The notes: generated by a model from the letters alone, not told the origin. A stretch of 64,000 bases of DNA from Tubiluchus corallicola (GCA_030141605.1 JAQGDQ010000830.1:1-64000), one strand, 5' to 3'; positions 21,101-32,640 are shown, counted from the first letter of the stretch. Numbers and translations are program-made.

Positions 21101-24100
21101 TGAAAGCAATACTTTCATTTCAGCAAATTTTTGAAGGTAGTTTGTATAACTTACATAATGGTATGGCGGTACTCATCATAATTGCACATAAAAGCAAACT
21201 GTAAAAACAACAATACAAAATATTATGTCAAGATAGTGTCTAACAATATAATGCTGTGTTTGCAAATATTATAATTTGAATATCATACACATTTTGATAC
21301 TATAGACAATTAGTGTGTTTAAGTATAATTTTCTGCTTATACGGACAACGGAAATTATAATTATAGCATACAAGTTATTCAACAAATTCTCAAAAAGTTT
21401 TCGTATTTACCTAAGTGCTGGATCTAAGTAATATTTCCAATGTTGTTCAAGCTTCCAAATAACTACAGCACTAATAATTATGAACACAGAACCCAAAGCA
21501 TCCCCAAGAACATGGAGAAACACACCACGCATGTTCAACTGCCCTCCTTCACCTCGATGACCTGCAAAAAAGCAATCTTTTAAATGTGACCAAATAATAT
21601 ACATTCTCTCTGCTTGATGTTTATGCAGCAGGTGAAATTTTATATGCCCCCCCCGCTAAACAAGTAATTGATATGGATAATGCTATGGATTTGTAGTAAA
21701 ATGAATGCTATTGAATGCTGCTTTCTTTACAAGACACGTATGTACAATTAAACCATCCCTTTTTTGCCTATCAAATATACTATATTTGATTAATTTTCTA
21801 GGTTACTGATTATCAAAAAGCAATGAAACTTATCAAATAATTACTAGAATGGGGATGATTATGCCCGTCGTCTGTATCACTGTCTTCATCATCTCTGCTA
21901 TTTCGTAGCTTCCGGAACGACTCTTGGCCGCTGATTTTGCGGAGGTGCCTTAATGTTTCTGCACGTTCTACCACCACGGGTATGTCTTCTTCATCTATTT
22001 GCTTTAAATACTCTTCGGCAGTTTTAACATGACTATGGCTGCCATGTGAATGTCCGTGAGCTAAAGAAGAATAAAACTATTTACTAACAAACGTTTTGAA
22101 AAAAGTGAATGAAGCTGAACTTTCATTAAATTATTGTCTGTTACAGGCCGACCCATATTTTTGGGAAAATTGTGCAAACACACTTTAAAAAAAATCGATA
22201 TTTTAAACTCTTTGAGCGACTTAAAAAAGTAAATAAATTTCAGAAGAGGATCTTTAAAGTGTGAAAGTTTCGTTTAGAGAGATGCAAGCTTAACGAAATG
22301 GGGAGGTGTGTTTCGAATTTTTTCAATGTGGCCCACAACTGCGAGAGGTATAGACCTCCAAAAGATCATAGGGCTAATTTGCCTCCCGACTTGTCTGGCT
22401 CACAGACTATATAGGTCTACTAACAGTTACGTTTTACTTGCCTACAATTAATTGTAAGGGTAAGTGTCTATATGATTATACACGTGGTTTCTGCGGCTAG
22501 AGCTCCAACGACAGCACCATTTTCAGAATTCGGGGGCTTGTGGCCCGTTCTTTTTAACAAGAATTTGTGCTCCTCAGTTTGAGAATGGGGGAACTTAACC
22601 GGAGGTAGTGCCTATAATGGTTGGACAGCAGTCTACAGTGACTGTAGTAGGCCCCTCGGATATTGTGGTCGGTAACACTTTCCGGCAACCGGCATTTTTC
22701 CGGACCCAACCGCCTAGTTTTTTCGAAATTTTAACGTAACAGCATGCAGAAAAATACAAAGTTGTATTTAGAGCTCTTTGGCAGGAAGAGGAACTGGGCT
22801 ACATGGTGATGTGGGCCTCTTTTGCAAACTTCTTTACCAGGTGATGGCTACGAGATCACTGGAGGTTCCATTTCGGGTGATTCTCGCTTGTAAAACTGCT
22901 GACGCGTTGGTCAAATATGTTGACTGGTGTTGTTATAGTGAGCAGAAAGGGCAGAGCCCAGTGACAACTCGCCATTTTGACCTGTAGTCTAAAATTGCAT
23001 ATTTTTTCCTATAAGCTATAGAAGCATAAAATGAAATATTGATCAACTAATTGGCAATAACTAAAATAGAAATTCGCTAATTTGTTTCATTGGCCAGTTA
23101 TTGAAAACACAAGCTGCTTACTGTGAAAGAGGAAAAGTCCAACAATATTGAGGAATAATCCCAATCCACCAACAATGAGCATCAGCCTTGGGTTCTCGAT
23201 GTGTTCATCATCTAAGAGAAACCGCTTCATGGCCTCAAGGAATATGAGGAAGCAGAGAGATATTAGAAAGACGGAATTGATGAGTGCACCAACTGTTTCC
23301 ATTCGATACATTTCATACATCTTGTTGCTTTTTTTACTCTTTGCAAGCTGAAAAATTCATCAATTTTAATGTTGACACTTACGTGCACCAGTTTCTTTAT
23401 AGCTCTGCATACACAGGGATAACAGTGATATATGCACAGATACAAGTATACGCACCGACAAATGTTGCCTAAGAAGAAGATGGATGAATGGAACAGGAAT
23501 AACGTGTTTTTGCTAATGGATGACTTCAATGTGCATTTTTATCAACCCTACGTGATTTGTGGTCCTTACAACAAAAACAACTAAAACTTTGGTAAAGGAG
23601 CTCAAAATAATGATGAGGCGGGGTAAAAAGGAGAAAATGCAAAAAATAGAAAAAATGGCAAAACGAGAATTAGAGAAAAGCTGGCTGATTCATGTTCAAA
23701 AAGGTATATTTCTTACCTTGCTGTCAAAGTGCTGAAATTAATTGATTTTACCTTCCCATAAGTTATCAATAAAGATTTACTAAAACTAAAGACACAATAT
23801 GATGCACCACATTAAAGCAACTACACAGAAGTCATTTTTAAGGGTAAGCTTTAATTATAGCTTTGTCAGCACCAATGGATAGTACTTGAGATTAAGACTG
23901 GCTATAGAAAAGCAGTGAACATGTGCAAAAATTAAGTCACATGTGAATACCACGCTACAATTCAAAAAGTTTGAACTACAAATAAAACAACAAAATTGCA
24001 CTGTACTAGTTTCAGCAGGTTTTGTTGTTTTAATGTTGAATGCTTAATTGAAAATAAGTTCTCTGACCAGTGATTTCTGACTTAAAGTCATGACTTAAGT

Positions 24101-26149
24101 AATAAATTAAACAAAAATCACCAACCCTGTGACATATCTATATCTATTTACTATGTGAAAACATGAGAAACTGTCTTATCAATACAAAAATCTACAAATT
24201 TTTGGACTGATAATGACAATTTGGTGTAGATCTAGTCAAAATGTTTTGGCACTTTCTAAATAGATAGGGAAAATGGGTACTGTGGGTCAAGATTCCTGTA
24301 AGCATCACGAAATTTTGGAATGGCATATACATATACAAACAGCTACTGCTGGCTACAGAGGTTGTTGTTGTTGTTCTTGTGGTGGTGGTGGTGGTCATCG
24401 TCGTCGTCATCATTCTACTATTACTATTACTATTACTGTTGCTATTACTGCTGCATAACTATTACTATTGCTGTTACTATTACTATTGCTATTACTATTA
24501 CTATTACTATTACTATTACTATTACTATTACTATTACTATTACTATTACTATTACTATTACTATTACTATTACTATTACTATTACTATTACTATTATTAT
24601 TAATTCTTTATTTAATGTGGATAACATGTTAATAAACAATTACAAGACTATTAGTTTTTTCCGAACCGGTCTACAAAATAAAATAAAGGCAAAAACATTA
24701 CAAAAATATTGCACATGGGAGCATTAAAAATACGACATAAAATCTGATTTAGAAATTGCATAATTACACTGTTTAAAAGCAATTTAAATATCACAATTTA
24801 TAAAGAATAAGTAAAACAAAATACAAATTATACACAATATAAACAAGGATAAACACAATCAGTACACTTTAGTAAAACATGTGTAGTAAGAGATAAAAAG
24901 AAAAACATGTTCATTCTAGTTTACAGGCTACAGTGTTTCTAATAAGCATTTTTTAAATCATGATGTAAAAGCATTAATGCTATTGGCGTCGGTCACTTCT
25001 AGTGGTAAAGAGTTCCACAGTTGAGCTCCAGAGAAAGCTAAAGTACGTATATAAGTATCTTTGGCTTTGGTAAGTAGAATTTGTGGGACTCAGCTGGTCG
25101 TGTGACCCTGCTTTGCATGTCTGAAACATATGTAACTAATTCCCTCAGGTAATCAAGCGCATGATAATTCAAAATTTTATACATCATCAAGCCTTTGTGA
25201 TATTTAATCCTGTCAACTAAAGGAAGCCATTTGAGTGTGGCAAGCAAATCACTCTTGGACGTTTCCGTGGTTCAGTTGAGTATGAGCCGCCAGCCTTGTT
25301 TTTGGATTCTGAAGGCTCTCAGTAATGTTTGTTGGTCACAGTTGCCCCTGATAAATGCAGCAATACTCAAGATGTGGCTGTACATAACTGTAGTAATATA
25401 GTGTTTTCGTTCTCCTGGGAAGATATTGTCTTAGTCTTCGAAGGACTGCTAAACTTGCCAAAGCCTTTCTCTGTATTTCAGAAACGTGAGCTTCTTAGGA
25501 TAAAGTGTTGTCTATAATTAACTCTAACACTTTTTCTGGCTGGCATTATGGTACTTACTCTGCTTGTGGGTCTTAGTACGTCTACACGTACATTTTGCCA
25601 CTTTTTATTTTAATTATGTGGCACATTTTCCTCTTACGGCTCAAAGCTGAGCTTGATTTGATGCAGTTGAGTTATTTGTACCTGAGTGTTTTACAGAATA
25701 GACGAAAATAAACGTTATCTATCTAGCTATCTATTTATTATCAGTGAACGCAGACAGTTTACGACTACCTATTTTATATGATTTTATGTGATTTTATTTA
25801 ATGCGATTTTCCCCATGTTTAAATCTTCCAGCTGATATCTGATGATAAATCGCCTTGCTAGAGGGAGTGCTGGTTTGAAATGTCGTGCTCTCTTTTTCTT
25901 AATCGTGGAATTTTTCATTAGTTTTACATATATTAATTTGTACGTTAAAATTGAATTTAATATTGCTCCTACCTTTATAGCAAAGAATCCTACAAGAAGC
26001 GCTATGACGTCACTTAACATATGAAAAGAGTCAGCTACAAGTGCCATGGAGTTAGTGATTAAACCAACAATAAGTTCGCACAGAAAGAAACTGAATGTCA
26101 GTGTGAGCATCGACAATAGCCGACATCTTTTTCCTGTATAGCGAGCCAT
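14772..26149 (-). CDS. SLC30A1: ZnT1/SLC30A1-type zinc exporter gene (7 exons recognised, 1 missing)
   Basis: Minus-strand exons: 26149-25973, 23347-23122, 22060-21845, 21561-21411, 21198-21155, (one not found), 15531-15349, 15131-14772, all with GT-AG borders and matching phases where adjacent exons are known. The product is a cation-diffusion-facilitator exporter moving Zn2+ out of the cytosol, normally at the plasma membrane. The metal-site pair HxxxD is present in TM2 (His43, Asp47, the same numbers as in vertebrate ZnT1) and TM5 (HVLGD). His43 separates it from ZnT10, which has Asn there. A short His-rich loop (HGHSHGSHSH) and a cytosolic C-terminal domain follow. The unseen exon should be about 80-90 nt (2 mod 3) and encode the LLQ-containing helix. 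Expected length is about 480 residues. Introns carry retroelement debris. SLC30A1-like is secure; strict orthology is not. Confidence 0.88.
15349..15531 (-). CDS. SLC30A1: Zinc exporter exon 7 (C-terminal domain)
   Basis: 61 codons in phase 0: VTAIKEITEINICQHRPDLI, MASVTIRC, YKLGITYLTVQPDAAE; donor GAG|GTAAGTAAGT. It matches the beta-alpha-beta cytosolic domain of CDF proteins, but the usual HxHxW metal-site pattern reads EINICQ, so the peripheral metal site looks changed. Confidence 0.85.
15711..16130. repeat. GGTAC-rich imperfect repeats in a zinc exporter intron
   Basis: TTTGGTAC/TCTGGTAC/TATGGTAC variants recur every 20-40 bp from 15718 to 15836; the complementary GTACC form reappears near 16070 and 16110, so the two flanks could pair as a loose inverted repeat. 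The ORFs here are by-products. Confidence 0.4.
16450..16925. repeat. Tandem duplication of about 220-236 bp
   Basis: Two diverged copies, the first from about 16450 and the second from about 16690, share TTTAGCTTTATGTAATGTTT (16484, 16703) and GCCTGCAGGTGAGGGGGTGC (16641, 16877). Intronic; no coding meaning recognised. Confidence 0.75.
17120..17300 (-). mobile_element. Non-LTR RT C-terminal tail fragment
   Basis: Minus-strand translation includes VPTRTFVYFAFLLWNGLPSI, again the LWNxLP end of a non-LTR reverse transcriptase. Small intronic fragment; family unresolved. Confidence 0.45.
18018..18144. repeat. Compound inverted repeat (MITE-like) in a zinc exporter intron
   Basis: Arms of about 34 bp at 18018-18051 and 18111-18144 are reverse complements with a few mismatches (shared core GATTAAAAAAGGCA). 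Each half also folds locally: GGCAGC...GCTGCC on the left and GGCAACT...AGTTGCC on the right. Confidence 0.7.
18145..21154. other. Large zinc exporter intron, no further gene seen
   Basis: Short ORFs in both directions show no family signature, and the missing exon 6 was looked for on the minus strand without a convincing hit. A 25-bp piece (TTATAGGTCGCGCCAATAATC region, near 19955) is locally repeated. Confidence 0.4.
21155..21198 (-). CDS. SLC30A1: Zinc exporter exon 5, 44-nt mini-exon (end of TM6)
   Basis: Acceptor TTGTTTTTACAG; T completes the AG of exon 4 to Ser, then LLLCAIMMSTAIPL plus one base, donor GTAAGT. It aligns with the xxMVxIIxxTTxPL end of TM6 in ZnT1. Strong splice sites and exact phase support so short an exon. 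Confidence 0.75.
21411..21561 (-). CDS. SLC30A1: Zinc exporter exon 4 (TM5-TM6)
   Basis: Acceptor TTTTTTGCAG; completes Ser then HRGEGGQLNMRGVFLHVLGD, ALGSVFIIISAVVIW and KYYLDPAL; ends AG, donor GTAAAT. HVLGD supplies the second zinc-site HxxxD. Confidence 0.9.
21845..22060 (-). CDS. SLC30A1: Zinc exporter exon 3 (His-rich cytosolic loop)
   Basis: Acceptor CTTCTTTAG; completes a Thr codon then HGHSHGSHSHVKTAEEYLKQ, an acidic/basic linker and DSDTDDGHNHPHS; donor A|GTAATT. The phase fits both neighbours exactly. It has far fewer histidines than mammalian ZnT1 loops. Confidence 0.85.
22061..23121. other. Zinc exporter intron 2, nothing recognised
   Basis: Only short ORFs with no recognisable product (for example 22778-22987, plus). 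Confidence 0.5.
23122..23347 (-). CDS. SLC30A1: Zinc exporter exon 2 (TM3-TM4)
   Basis: Acceptor TTTTTCAG, begins LAKSKKSNKM in phase 0, continues METVGALINSVFLISLCFLI and FLEAMKRFL, then LMLIVGGLGLFLNIVGLFLF; ends FH plus one base, donor GTAAGC. The TVGALINSVFL block is typical of ZnT1 TM3. Confidence 0.9.
24361..24602. repeat. Composite microsatellite, mainly (TTACTA)n
   Basis: Starts with (GTT)n, (GTG)n and (TCG)n blocks, then about 190 bp of near-perfect TTACTA units. All ORFs over it are artefacts of the repeat. Lies in zinc exporter intron 1. Confidence 0.95.
24950..25330 (-). mobile_element. Non-LTR retrotransposon RT C-terminal fragment
   Basis: The minus strand reads LRAFRIQKQGWRLILN, ATLKWLPLVDRIKYHKGLMM, YKILNYHALDYLRELVTYVS and, after a frameshift, LAFSGAQLWNSLPLEVTDAN. 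This is the thumb/tail of a CR1/L2-like reverse transcriptase. Dead 3' fragment in intron 1; upstream similarity fades by about 25500. Confidence 0.85.
25973..26149 (-). CDS. SLC30A1: Zinc exporter exon 1 (TM1-TM2)
   Basis: 59 codons from MARYTGKRCR to GFFAIK, phase 0, donor AAG|GTAGGA. It covers TM1 and TM2 with the zinc-site motif SFHMLSD. The ATG lies where ZnT1 proteins begin. The upstream 1.3 kb has no clear core promoter. Confidence 0.9.
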
Positions 26150-27508
26150 TCTAGGCTGAGGTGAACAATAAAGATGTACTGTGATAAGTTACACCATTCT
26201 GGAATAAAGTAACAAGTATGAACGTTGGCTCGCTTATATTGAAGCTGTTCGTACGTAACTTGCATTACGTGATTACAAAAAGATCACATGAATGTGTTCG
26301 TGAAAAACACACCCGAACACACAGCGGTATATTATCGATCGCATATGTCTTTGTGTGAACCAACCTTAAATAATAAATTGATATGTGAACCTTAAAAACT
26401 ATTTCATTACAATGCTGAACGACAAAACACGAATTTTAATTCACGTAAAGTCCTAAACACTGTGATGTTCTCAATGAAATTTCTGCTACGCACTGTTATA
26501 CTAGACTGTTAGATGGTGTGGTCTGAGTAGCTACTATATAAAGTTTCAAGTCCAACATAGTAAGTCATTGACCCCTCCAGCTATAAGCTTGCTCACTTAG
26601 CGACTAATTTACAAAATGAATTGCAGTTTTCGCTTACAGTAAGTGACAGTCTCTTTATCACTATGCACCAAACTACAGCTTACACAACAGATATTCGTTT
26701 ATTTAAAACCGTAATATGTTCTAACAAATCTTGCGCATTTCTTATATATATAAATAAGCGAAATAGTACTTACTGCTGTAGTAAACCTATCTTAACGCGT
26801 TTACTGTCTGATCGCATACAGTTTCGCGATTGTAACTTTGTCTACGATATATTTGTTTTTTATTAGGTTGTAAATCTCTAACTGCATGTACTTAAGTAAC
26901 ACAAGTAAATACTGAAAAGGTTCAATGTTTATAAAAGTTCATACTGGGATTTTTACGCAATGCGCAGCTACACGCACTCTGCAGGAAAAAATGATAAACG
27001 TTGATGTTCTATAACGAGAGCTGGAGCCCTGGTATTGCGCGTGATTCTGGCAGACCCTTGCCGCCAGTAGCGTGGAACGAAAATAGTAACATTAAATAAA
27101 AACTGTCTGCAGCTGTGCAACTTCCTAACTCGTTTGCCTAGAACTTCTTGACCTGAAAAGCTAAAATTAATATTGCAAAGTCTATTTTCATTTTTAGCCA
27201 TTCAAGAGTGATGATACAGTGTTTAAAGCGCGCACAGTACTATATTTTAATAAATATTGTTTGCTAACTCATACATAGTATGATGCCTTTGTTTATCTCT
27301 AAATTTTATGGACTAAATAGGCTAAATTTTAGTACTAAGTTTTAGTCCAAATTCAGTAATCCATATCCTGGCTGTAAAATTTCACAAAAATTTCACAGAT
27401 TAGATACTGCTGATCAGATCTAGAAATCCCTAATTTAACAGAATTTAATTCCCAACCAGGTTGCAACTGAACACGTTGGTTTACCTTTTTATTGCTATTT
27501 CGTAATAC
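26150..27508. other. Upstream region of the zinc exporter gene
   Basis: Non-coding, A/T-rich. It should hold the promoter and any 5'UTR exon of the zinc exporter, but no convincing TATA box or metal-response element cluster was found. ORFs at 26621 and 26968 have no recognisable product. Confidence 0.45.
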
Positions 27509-27926
27509 GTTTAATATATATATATATTATATATATTAATTCTTCATTTCTCATAAAATGGTTCACTCATTATAATAAAATTGAGTAAGCCGCAGCGTAA
27601 TGTTAAAATAACCACACTGTTCAAGACAAATGCGTCCAGTGCATACTAAAAAAACTAAAGTGCAAAACTATATACAATAAATGAACATATATACAAACAT
27701 CATATTAAAATATTTTTACAAAACAATTTTACGAAAGTACATTAAATTTTACATGACATATTTTACACTATATATACATTTGACATGACACAATTAACAG
27801 AAACATGCTTTACATTACATAAATTTCACTCATTACATTTACACTATTTATACATTTGACATTACAAAACTAACACAACACGAATTACATTACATAATTT
27901 TTTTATAAAATTTTCATTTTTAATCG

Positions 27927-30900
27927 TTATATGGAGCCAGATGCACAATGTGGAAGTTGAAACCTGTTATATTGATATTCTTTTAATTTCTTTTTAAAGT
28001 GGTATAATATATTGATATATTTATAAAGAAATATCAGTGTTTTGTAATCTCGATAGGCTTCTAATATTGGTATTTTTGTGGATGTTCTTAAGCTTGTTGC
28101 AGAACCAGCATGTTGTTTAGCAGTTTTGTTAGAGTAGCCATGAATTAATCTAAGTGCGTAGTCTTGCATTGTGTTTAGTTTTCTAAAGTTTTCATATTTA
28201 ACATTTTGAAGTAAAGTGCAAGCATATAGATAATGTGGTAATATTAGACTTTTGTAGATGAGAATTTTTGTTTTCTTGGTTAGATAGCCTCTGGTTTGGC
28301 GTAAGAATGTCGTGCTTAATGCCATCTTGTTGTGTATTTGATGAAACTATTCATCCCAAGTGAGTTTATTGTCGACATTAATGCCTAAAAATTTTACAGT
28401 TTTTGCTTGTTCTATGGAACAGCCACCTACTTTTAGTGTTGCATTAGAAGAAGTAATGTCATTTGACTTGGGTGATATTACCATAAATTCTGTCTTATCA
28501 TCATTCATTTTTAAACCAAAATAGTTAAATGCTGCACTTATATTTGTTGCCTTTTTCTAGATTATTTTTTGATGTTAGAAAGTCTGCGTGTGGTGTATAG
28601 AGTGTTGTATCATCGGCATATTGTGTTAAGTCTGAATTATGTAAAACTAAATGAATTTTATTAACGTATAAACAAAAGAGTAAAGGACCTAATATCCTAC
28701 CTTGCGGGATGCCTCTCTGTGGTGTGTCCCATGTTGAAAAAGTGTGTTTGCTCAACTTGACTCTTTGTTTTCTATTATGTAGGTAATTATTAATTAGTTT
28801 GAGCGAAGTATAATCGAATCCTAGTTGGCGTAAGTTGTCTAGTAGTAAATTGTGATCGAGGCTGTCAAAAGCTTTACTTAGATCTAAAAATGCTGCTGTT
28901 ATATATTTATTTTTATTTAAGTTGTAACGCCACTTTTCAGTGGCATCAATTATTGCATCTATTGTAGAATGTAGTTTTCTAAAACCAAATTGATGATTTG
29001 ACAGTAACTTATTATTTTCAATGTAATGGTTTATTTGGTTGTAGATAACTCTTTCAAATACTTTGGCTAGTGCGTGCACTACTGAGATTGGTCTGTAGTT
29101 TTTAGCGTCATCTTTAGCATCTTTCTTGTGCTTTGGAGTTATGTTTGCTTGTTTACACACTGCTGGAAATTCTGAGCGCATTAAGACTTGGTTTGTGATA
29201 TATGTTAGATGAGGAGTAATGATGCTGGCACAGTCTTTTAAGATTTTTATTGGCATGTCTGAGGGTCCACTTCCTTTATTTATATTTAAACTGTTTAATA
29301 TTCTAAAGATGTCATATTCTGTGACGCTAGTAAATGAGAAAGTGGATTGTGTTACTGATTAGTTTTTGTATATATTGTGTATATATTATATTTTATGTGG
29401 GTGTGGCAAGTTGTCAAATTTTCCGAGATTGATAAATGTGGAATTTAATTTGTTAGCAATGTCAACTGGATCAGATATTATACTGTCATTTTCTCGTAAA
29501 CTGTTTATTTGTAATTGATCGTTTCTATATCTGTTAAGTACGTCATTAATTAAACGCCATTTTTGCTTAGGTGTAGTTGCATCATTGCATTTATTAATAT
29601 AATATTTATTTTTGAGTTTCCTGTTGTAGTTATTAAATTTATTTTTGTGTATTTTTGTAATTATTGTAATTGCTTTTACCTTTTAAATGTAAATATGTTC
29701 TATATAATTCATTTTTATTGTGTCTTAGTTTTGCGAGTTCTGTATCCGCCCAAGGGCAAGCAGATTTTGCATTAAATTGCTGCTGATGTATTTTAATTTT
29801 TTTATACGGTGCACAGATATCCAGGCAGTATTCCATATTATTTGTTAGCGTGTGTATTTGTATGTCAATGTCAGTCATTGTGTAAATATTACTCCAGTCC
29901 AATTTGGTTAAAGTATCTTGAAATATATCTTTATTATATGTAGAATAATCTCTGACTGTTTTCCAGACTGTGCCTGTATTGTTTTTGGTTGGTTCTTTTT
30001 TGTCTACTATTATTATAAAATCATGATCAGAATAATCACACGAGAAGTTTTCTTGTACTTGGAAATTGTCTTTAGCGTTTGAGATAAAGTGGTCTATGAT
30101 AGATGATGTTTTAGTGATTCTTGTGGGTTTATTACTTGCGTTTAGTATTTGCGTGTTATACTGGTCCAAGACTTCTTTATACTTTTTGCACTGAGCAGTT
30201 TTTGTTGCATTAATATCGATATTAAAATCCCCCATTAATAAAACTGGTTGATTTTCAAGTACAGCACGTTCAAGTTCAATTTCAAAATGTTTTAGAAAAG
30301 TTTTATATTTTTGATTTGGTGGCTTATAAATGACACCTACAATGTAGTTTTCGATATTATACCAAATTGATTCTATTTTGTTAGTTTTAATTCCTTTGGC
30401 TTCGTTAAATGACATGTGTTTTGGGATGTACATTGCAACCCCTCCTCCACGTTTATGTGTGGGACGGTCTCGACGTATGAGTGTATGATGAGGCAGTTGT
30501 ATGGAGGCATTAGGTATTTGCTTGTGTAGCCAAGTTTCGGTTATTCCAAGGACTAAATTTTCAGATGAACGAACTGTGTATTTAAGCAATGCATGTTTTT
30601 TTGTCAGACTTTGTATATTGATATATAGAAATTTCAAATTCTTTTTATGTTTTTGCATAAAATCTGCCAGCTCTAGATCAATGTGGTTTTGCGTGGGGGT
30701 TTGATTTAAGGGACCTGGATTAGTTTCAGTACAACCAATTATAAGCAACATTTTTAATACTGTTAGAAAATAATTATGGTTACAATTATTTTTAATTAGG
30801 TAAGGGAGTACACGTAATAAAGTAGGGGAGTACTGAAACTTGTAGTATAAATCTCTAGTATCTGTAAGTGTGCACTTTCTCACAGATGAATACTGTAAAA

Positions 30901-31096
30901 TAGAAGCAGAATAGCAAAAATTTACGCACGAGTTATTTTCGATCCGATTTTGAGATATTATTACGCAGCAAGACGTGCATACACGTTTCAGTGTACCAGA
31001 GATTGGCACTGGACACATCTGTCCTGAGTTTGTAATGTCTTTACACAATATTCGTTTATTTTGAGTAAAACTTAAAATTTTTCGTTTAAAATTCAT
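27927..31096 (-). pseudogene. CR1-like ORF2: 2A-like motif, APE endonuclease, reverse transcriptase
   Basis: From Met at 31096: a hydrophobic stretch and GCTETNPGP (residues 121-129), a 2A-like motif; then APE endonuclease with INIQSL, GITETWL, GGGVAMYI, GVIYKPP, LLMGDFNIDI, SIIDHFIS and SDHDFI. RT follows: NYRPISVV, AFLDLSKAFDSLDHN, RGIPQGRILGPLLF and YADDT, then after a frameshift near 28545 GLKMNDDKTEFMVISPKSN, FLGINVDNKLTW and the thumb at 28325-27927. Lesions: frameshift near 29640, stops near 29390 and 29360, TAG near 28350. All catalytic endonuclease blocks and the YADD box are present, so decay is recent. Confidence 0.9.
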
Positions 31097-31144
31097 GATT
31101 AAAATATATGTATATATATCACGCTTATTACAGTTATTTACAGT

Positions 31145-31567
31145 TTAGTTCATTCGTGTCATCTTAAATAAACTGTTTAATAGTTTTTCAAACTTTGAAA
31201 TGGATTCTTTTACTAATCCGGTAAACAGATTTTCAATTTCTGATTTTAATGCCTCTTTTTGAATGGGCTTAGTATCACCTGAAGGTTTATCAGAGTCATT
31301 TGAATAATTTACAGGAGTTGGTAGTAATGGTAATCTTTTAACTGCATTCGCGTAACTGGCTGGTTTATAATTATATTGACTTTGTGTAAAGCCACGAGTA
31401 ACTGTATCTTTGTTTTGATTAGTCTTAACCCTACACCATCGATTTGGGTCATTAAACAAACATAGTTTAATGCATTCTCGCAACTTTTGTACACCTAATC
31501 TACTCAGGTGTAATCCGTCTCTCGCAATTAAATTATCATCTTCAAAATGACATTGCAAATTGCACAA
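31145..31567 (-). pseudogene. CR1-like ORF1, C-terminal part with SGNH-esterase remnant
   Basis: 140 residues. The N-terminal part NLIARDGLHLSRLGVQKLRE carries the block V DxxH motif of SGNH/GDSL hydrolases, known from ORF1 of many CR1 elements. The nucleophile-containing blocks lie upstream of the truncation. The rest is a Lys/Ser-rich tail. It ends 48 bp before ORF2, consistent with bicistronic CR1 organisation. Confidence 0.7.
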
Positions 31568-31619
31568 AATGGTATTAGTTTTAGTTGTCAGAGTGTCAAA
31601 GGTTTTAAGGTTTAAGATT

Positions 31620-32640
31620 TAAGGTTTTTAACAGATGGTTATGTTAAAGGACAAGAAAATAGGTACCTGAAGTAAGTTTCAGGAAAATCGCCATAAAAAA
31701 TTATATTACTTTACAGCAATTTTATGTATATATCGTACTCATGTTAAAAGGAATTTTTGTTTGTTTTCATTTTAAATCTCCCGCATGTTCCGAAGTCGCC
31801 ATTACATGACGTCATCTGCGCAAACGTAAATCAGAGGAAGAAAAGGCAATGTTAAATTATGTCCCAAAAAACTTTCCATGCAAATCTATATTACTTAGCA
31901 TTTCGCTTACCTGCTGGAAAGGCCTTATGTAATTAGAAATAATAAATTAAAATGTTCGTGTCAATTGGTAAAATGTCACTGGCTCACCCTCCAGGGTGCG
32001 CCACTCACTGACCAAAAACGTATTTTTAATCTTATTGACAAAATACAGTAATTTAAAATTTTACTTAGTTAGTAACATGTGTGCTATGAATGCTCTGATT
32101 ATTTTTTCAAACTTCACGCAATGTTATCTAAACTTGTATCAAACAACCTACCATTAAAATGGCTAACGGTCATCGCGGGAGTTTAAATTTACAAGTTTTT
32201 ACACAGCATTATTGCCGACGCAAGCCCTGCATGCAAAAAGGCAGTATGTAAGGATATAAAATTTCACGACGAACTTTTAAAGCTTTATGTAAGTGGAGGG
32301 CTTTCTTGTGCTTTAATTAACATTAAAATTTGTAATACTGTATTCTGTGTAATGTTTACAACAAACAATATTTCCAGTTCTAATGAATGACGTCATACTG
32401 TATAAAACGAGGAGGGTTCAAATGTTTTATTTGCATTCTTCAATTTCCACTTTAAATCCGATATTCAATTATTCACTTTTTCAAATTACAATTCAGTGTT
32501 TCTTCGCCTTTCATTGTATTACAATTCATATTTGTTGAAATAAAGACCATGGCCCTGATTCATCAAACTTGCATATAGTAAAGAGAATGTATTTCAAATT
32601 TATGATTAAAGATCAAACTATTGCCTCAGCCGGAAGTCGA
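31620..32640. other. A/T-rich stretch without recognisable features
   Basis: No ORF with a family signature and no obvious repeat on either strand. Confidence 0.5.

Larger units (their letters stand above)
27509..31610 (-). mobile_element. CR1/L2-group non-LTR retrotransposon, 5'-truncated, lightly damaged
   Basis: About 4.1 kb on the minus strand: end of ORF1 (31567-31145), ORF2 (31096-27927) and a 3' region rich in short TTTACA/ACATTT direct repeats, ending near a TATATA run (27509-27537). No poly(A) tail, as usual for CR1. The 5' end stops near 31610 at a short AAGGTTT repeat. Damage is limited to two frameshifts (near 29640 and 28545) and a few stops, so this insertion is fairly young. 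Confidence 0.9.

Noticed and set aside
22778-22987. 69-codon ORF in a zinc exporter intron
   Set aside because: No motif, no splice partner, antisense to the gene.
24361-24727. Low-complexity ORFs encoding poly-Tyr, poly-Leu, poly-Thr/Ile
   Set aside because: Translation of the TTACTA microsatellite.
27220-27240. Metal-response element upstream of the zinc exporter
   Set aside because: A single TGCGCGC on the minus strand about 1.1 kb upstream is too little; no cluster near the start codon.
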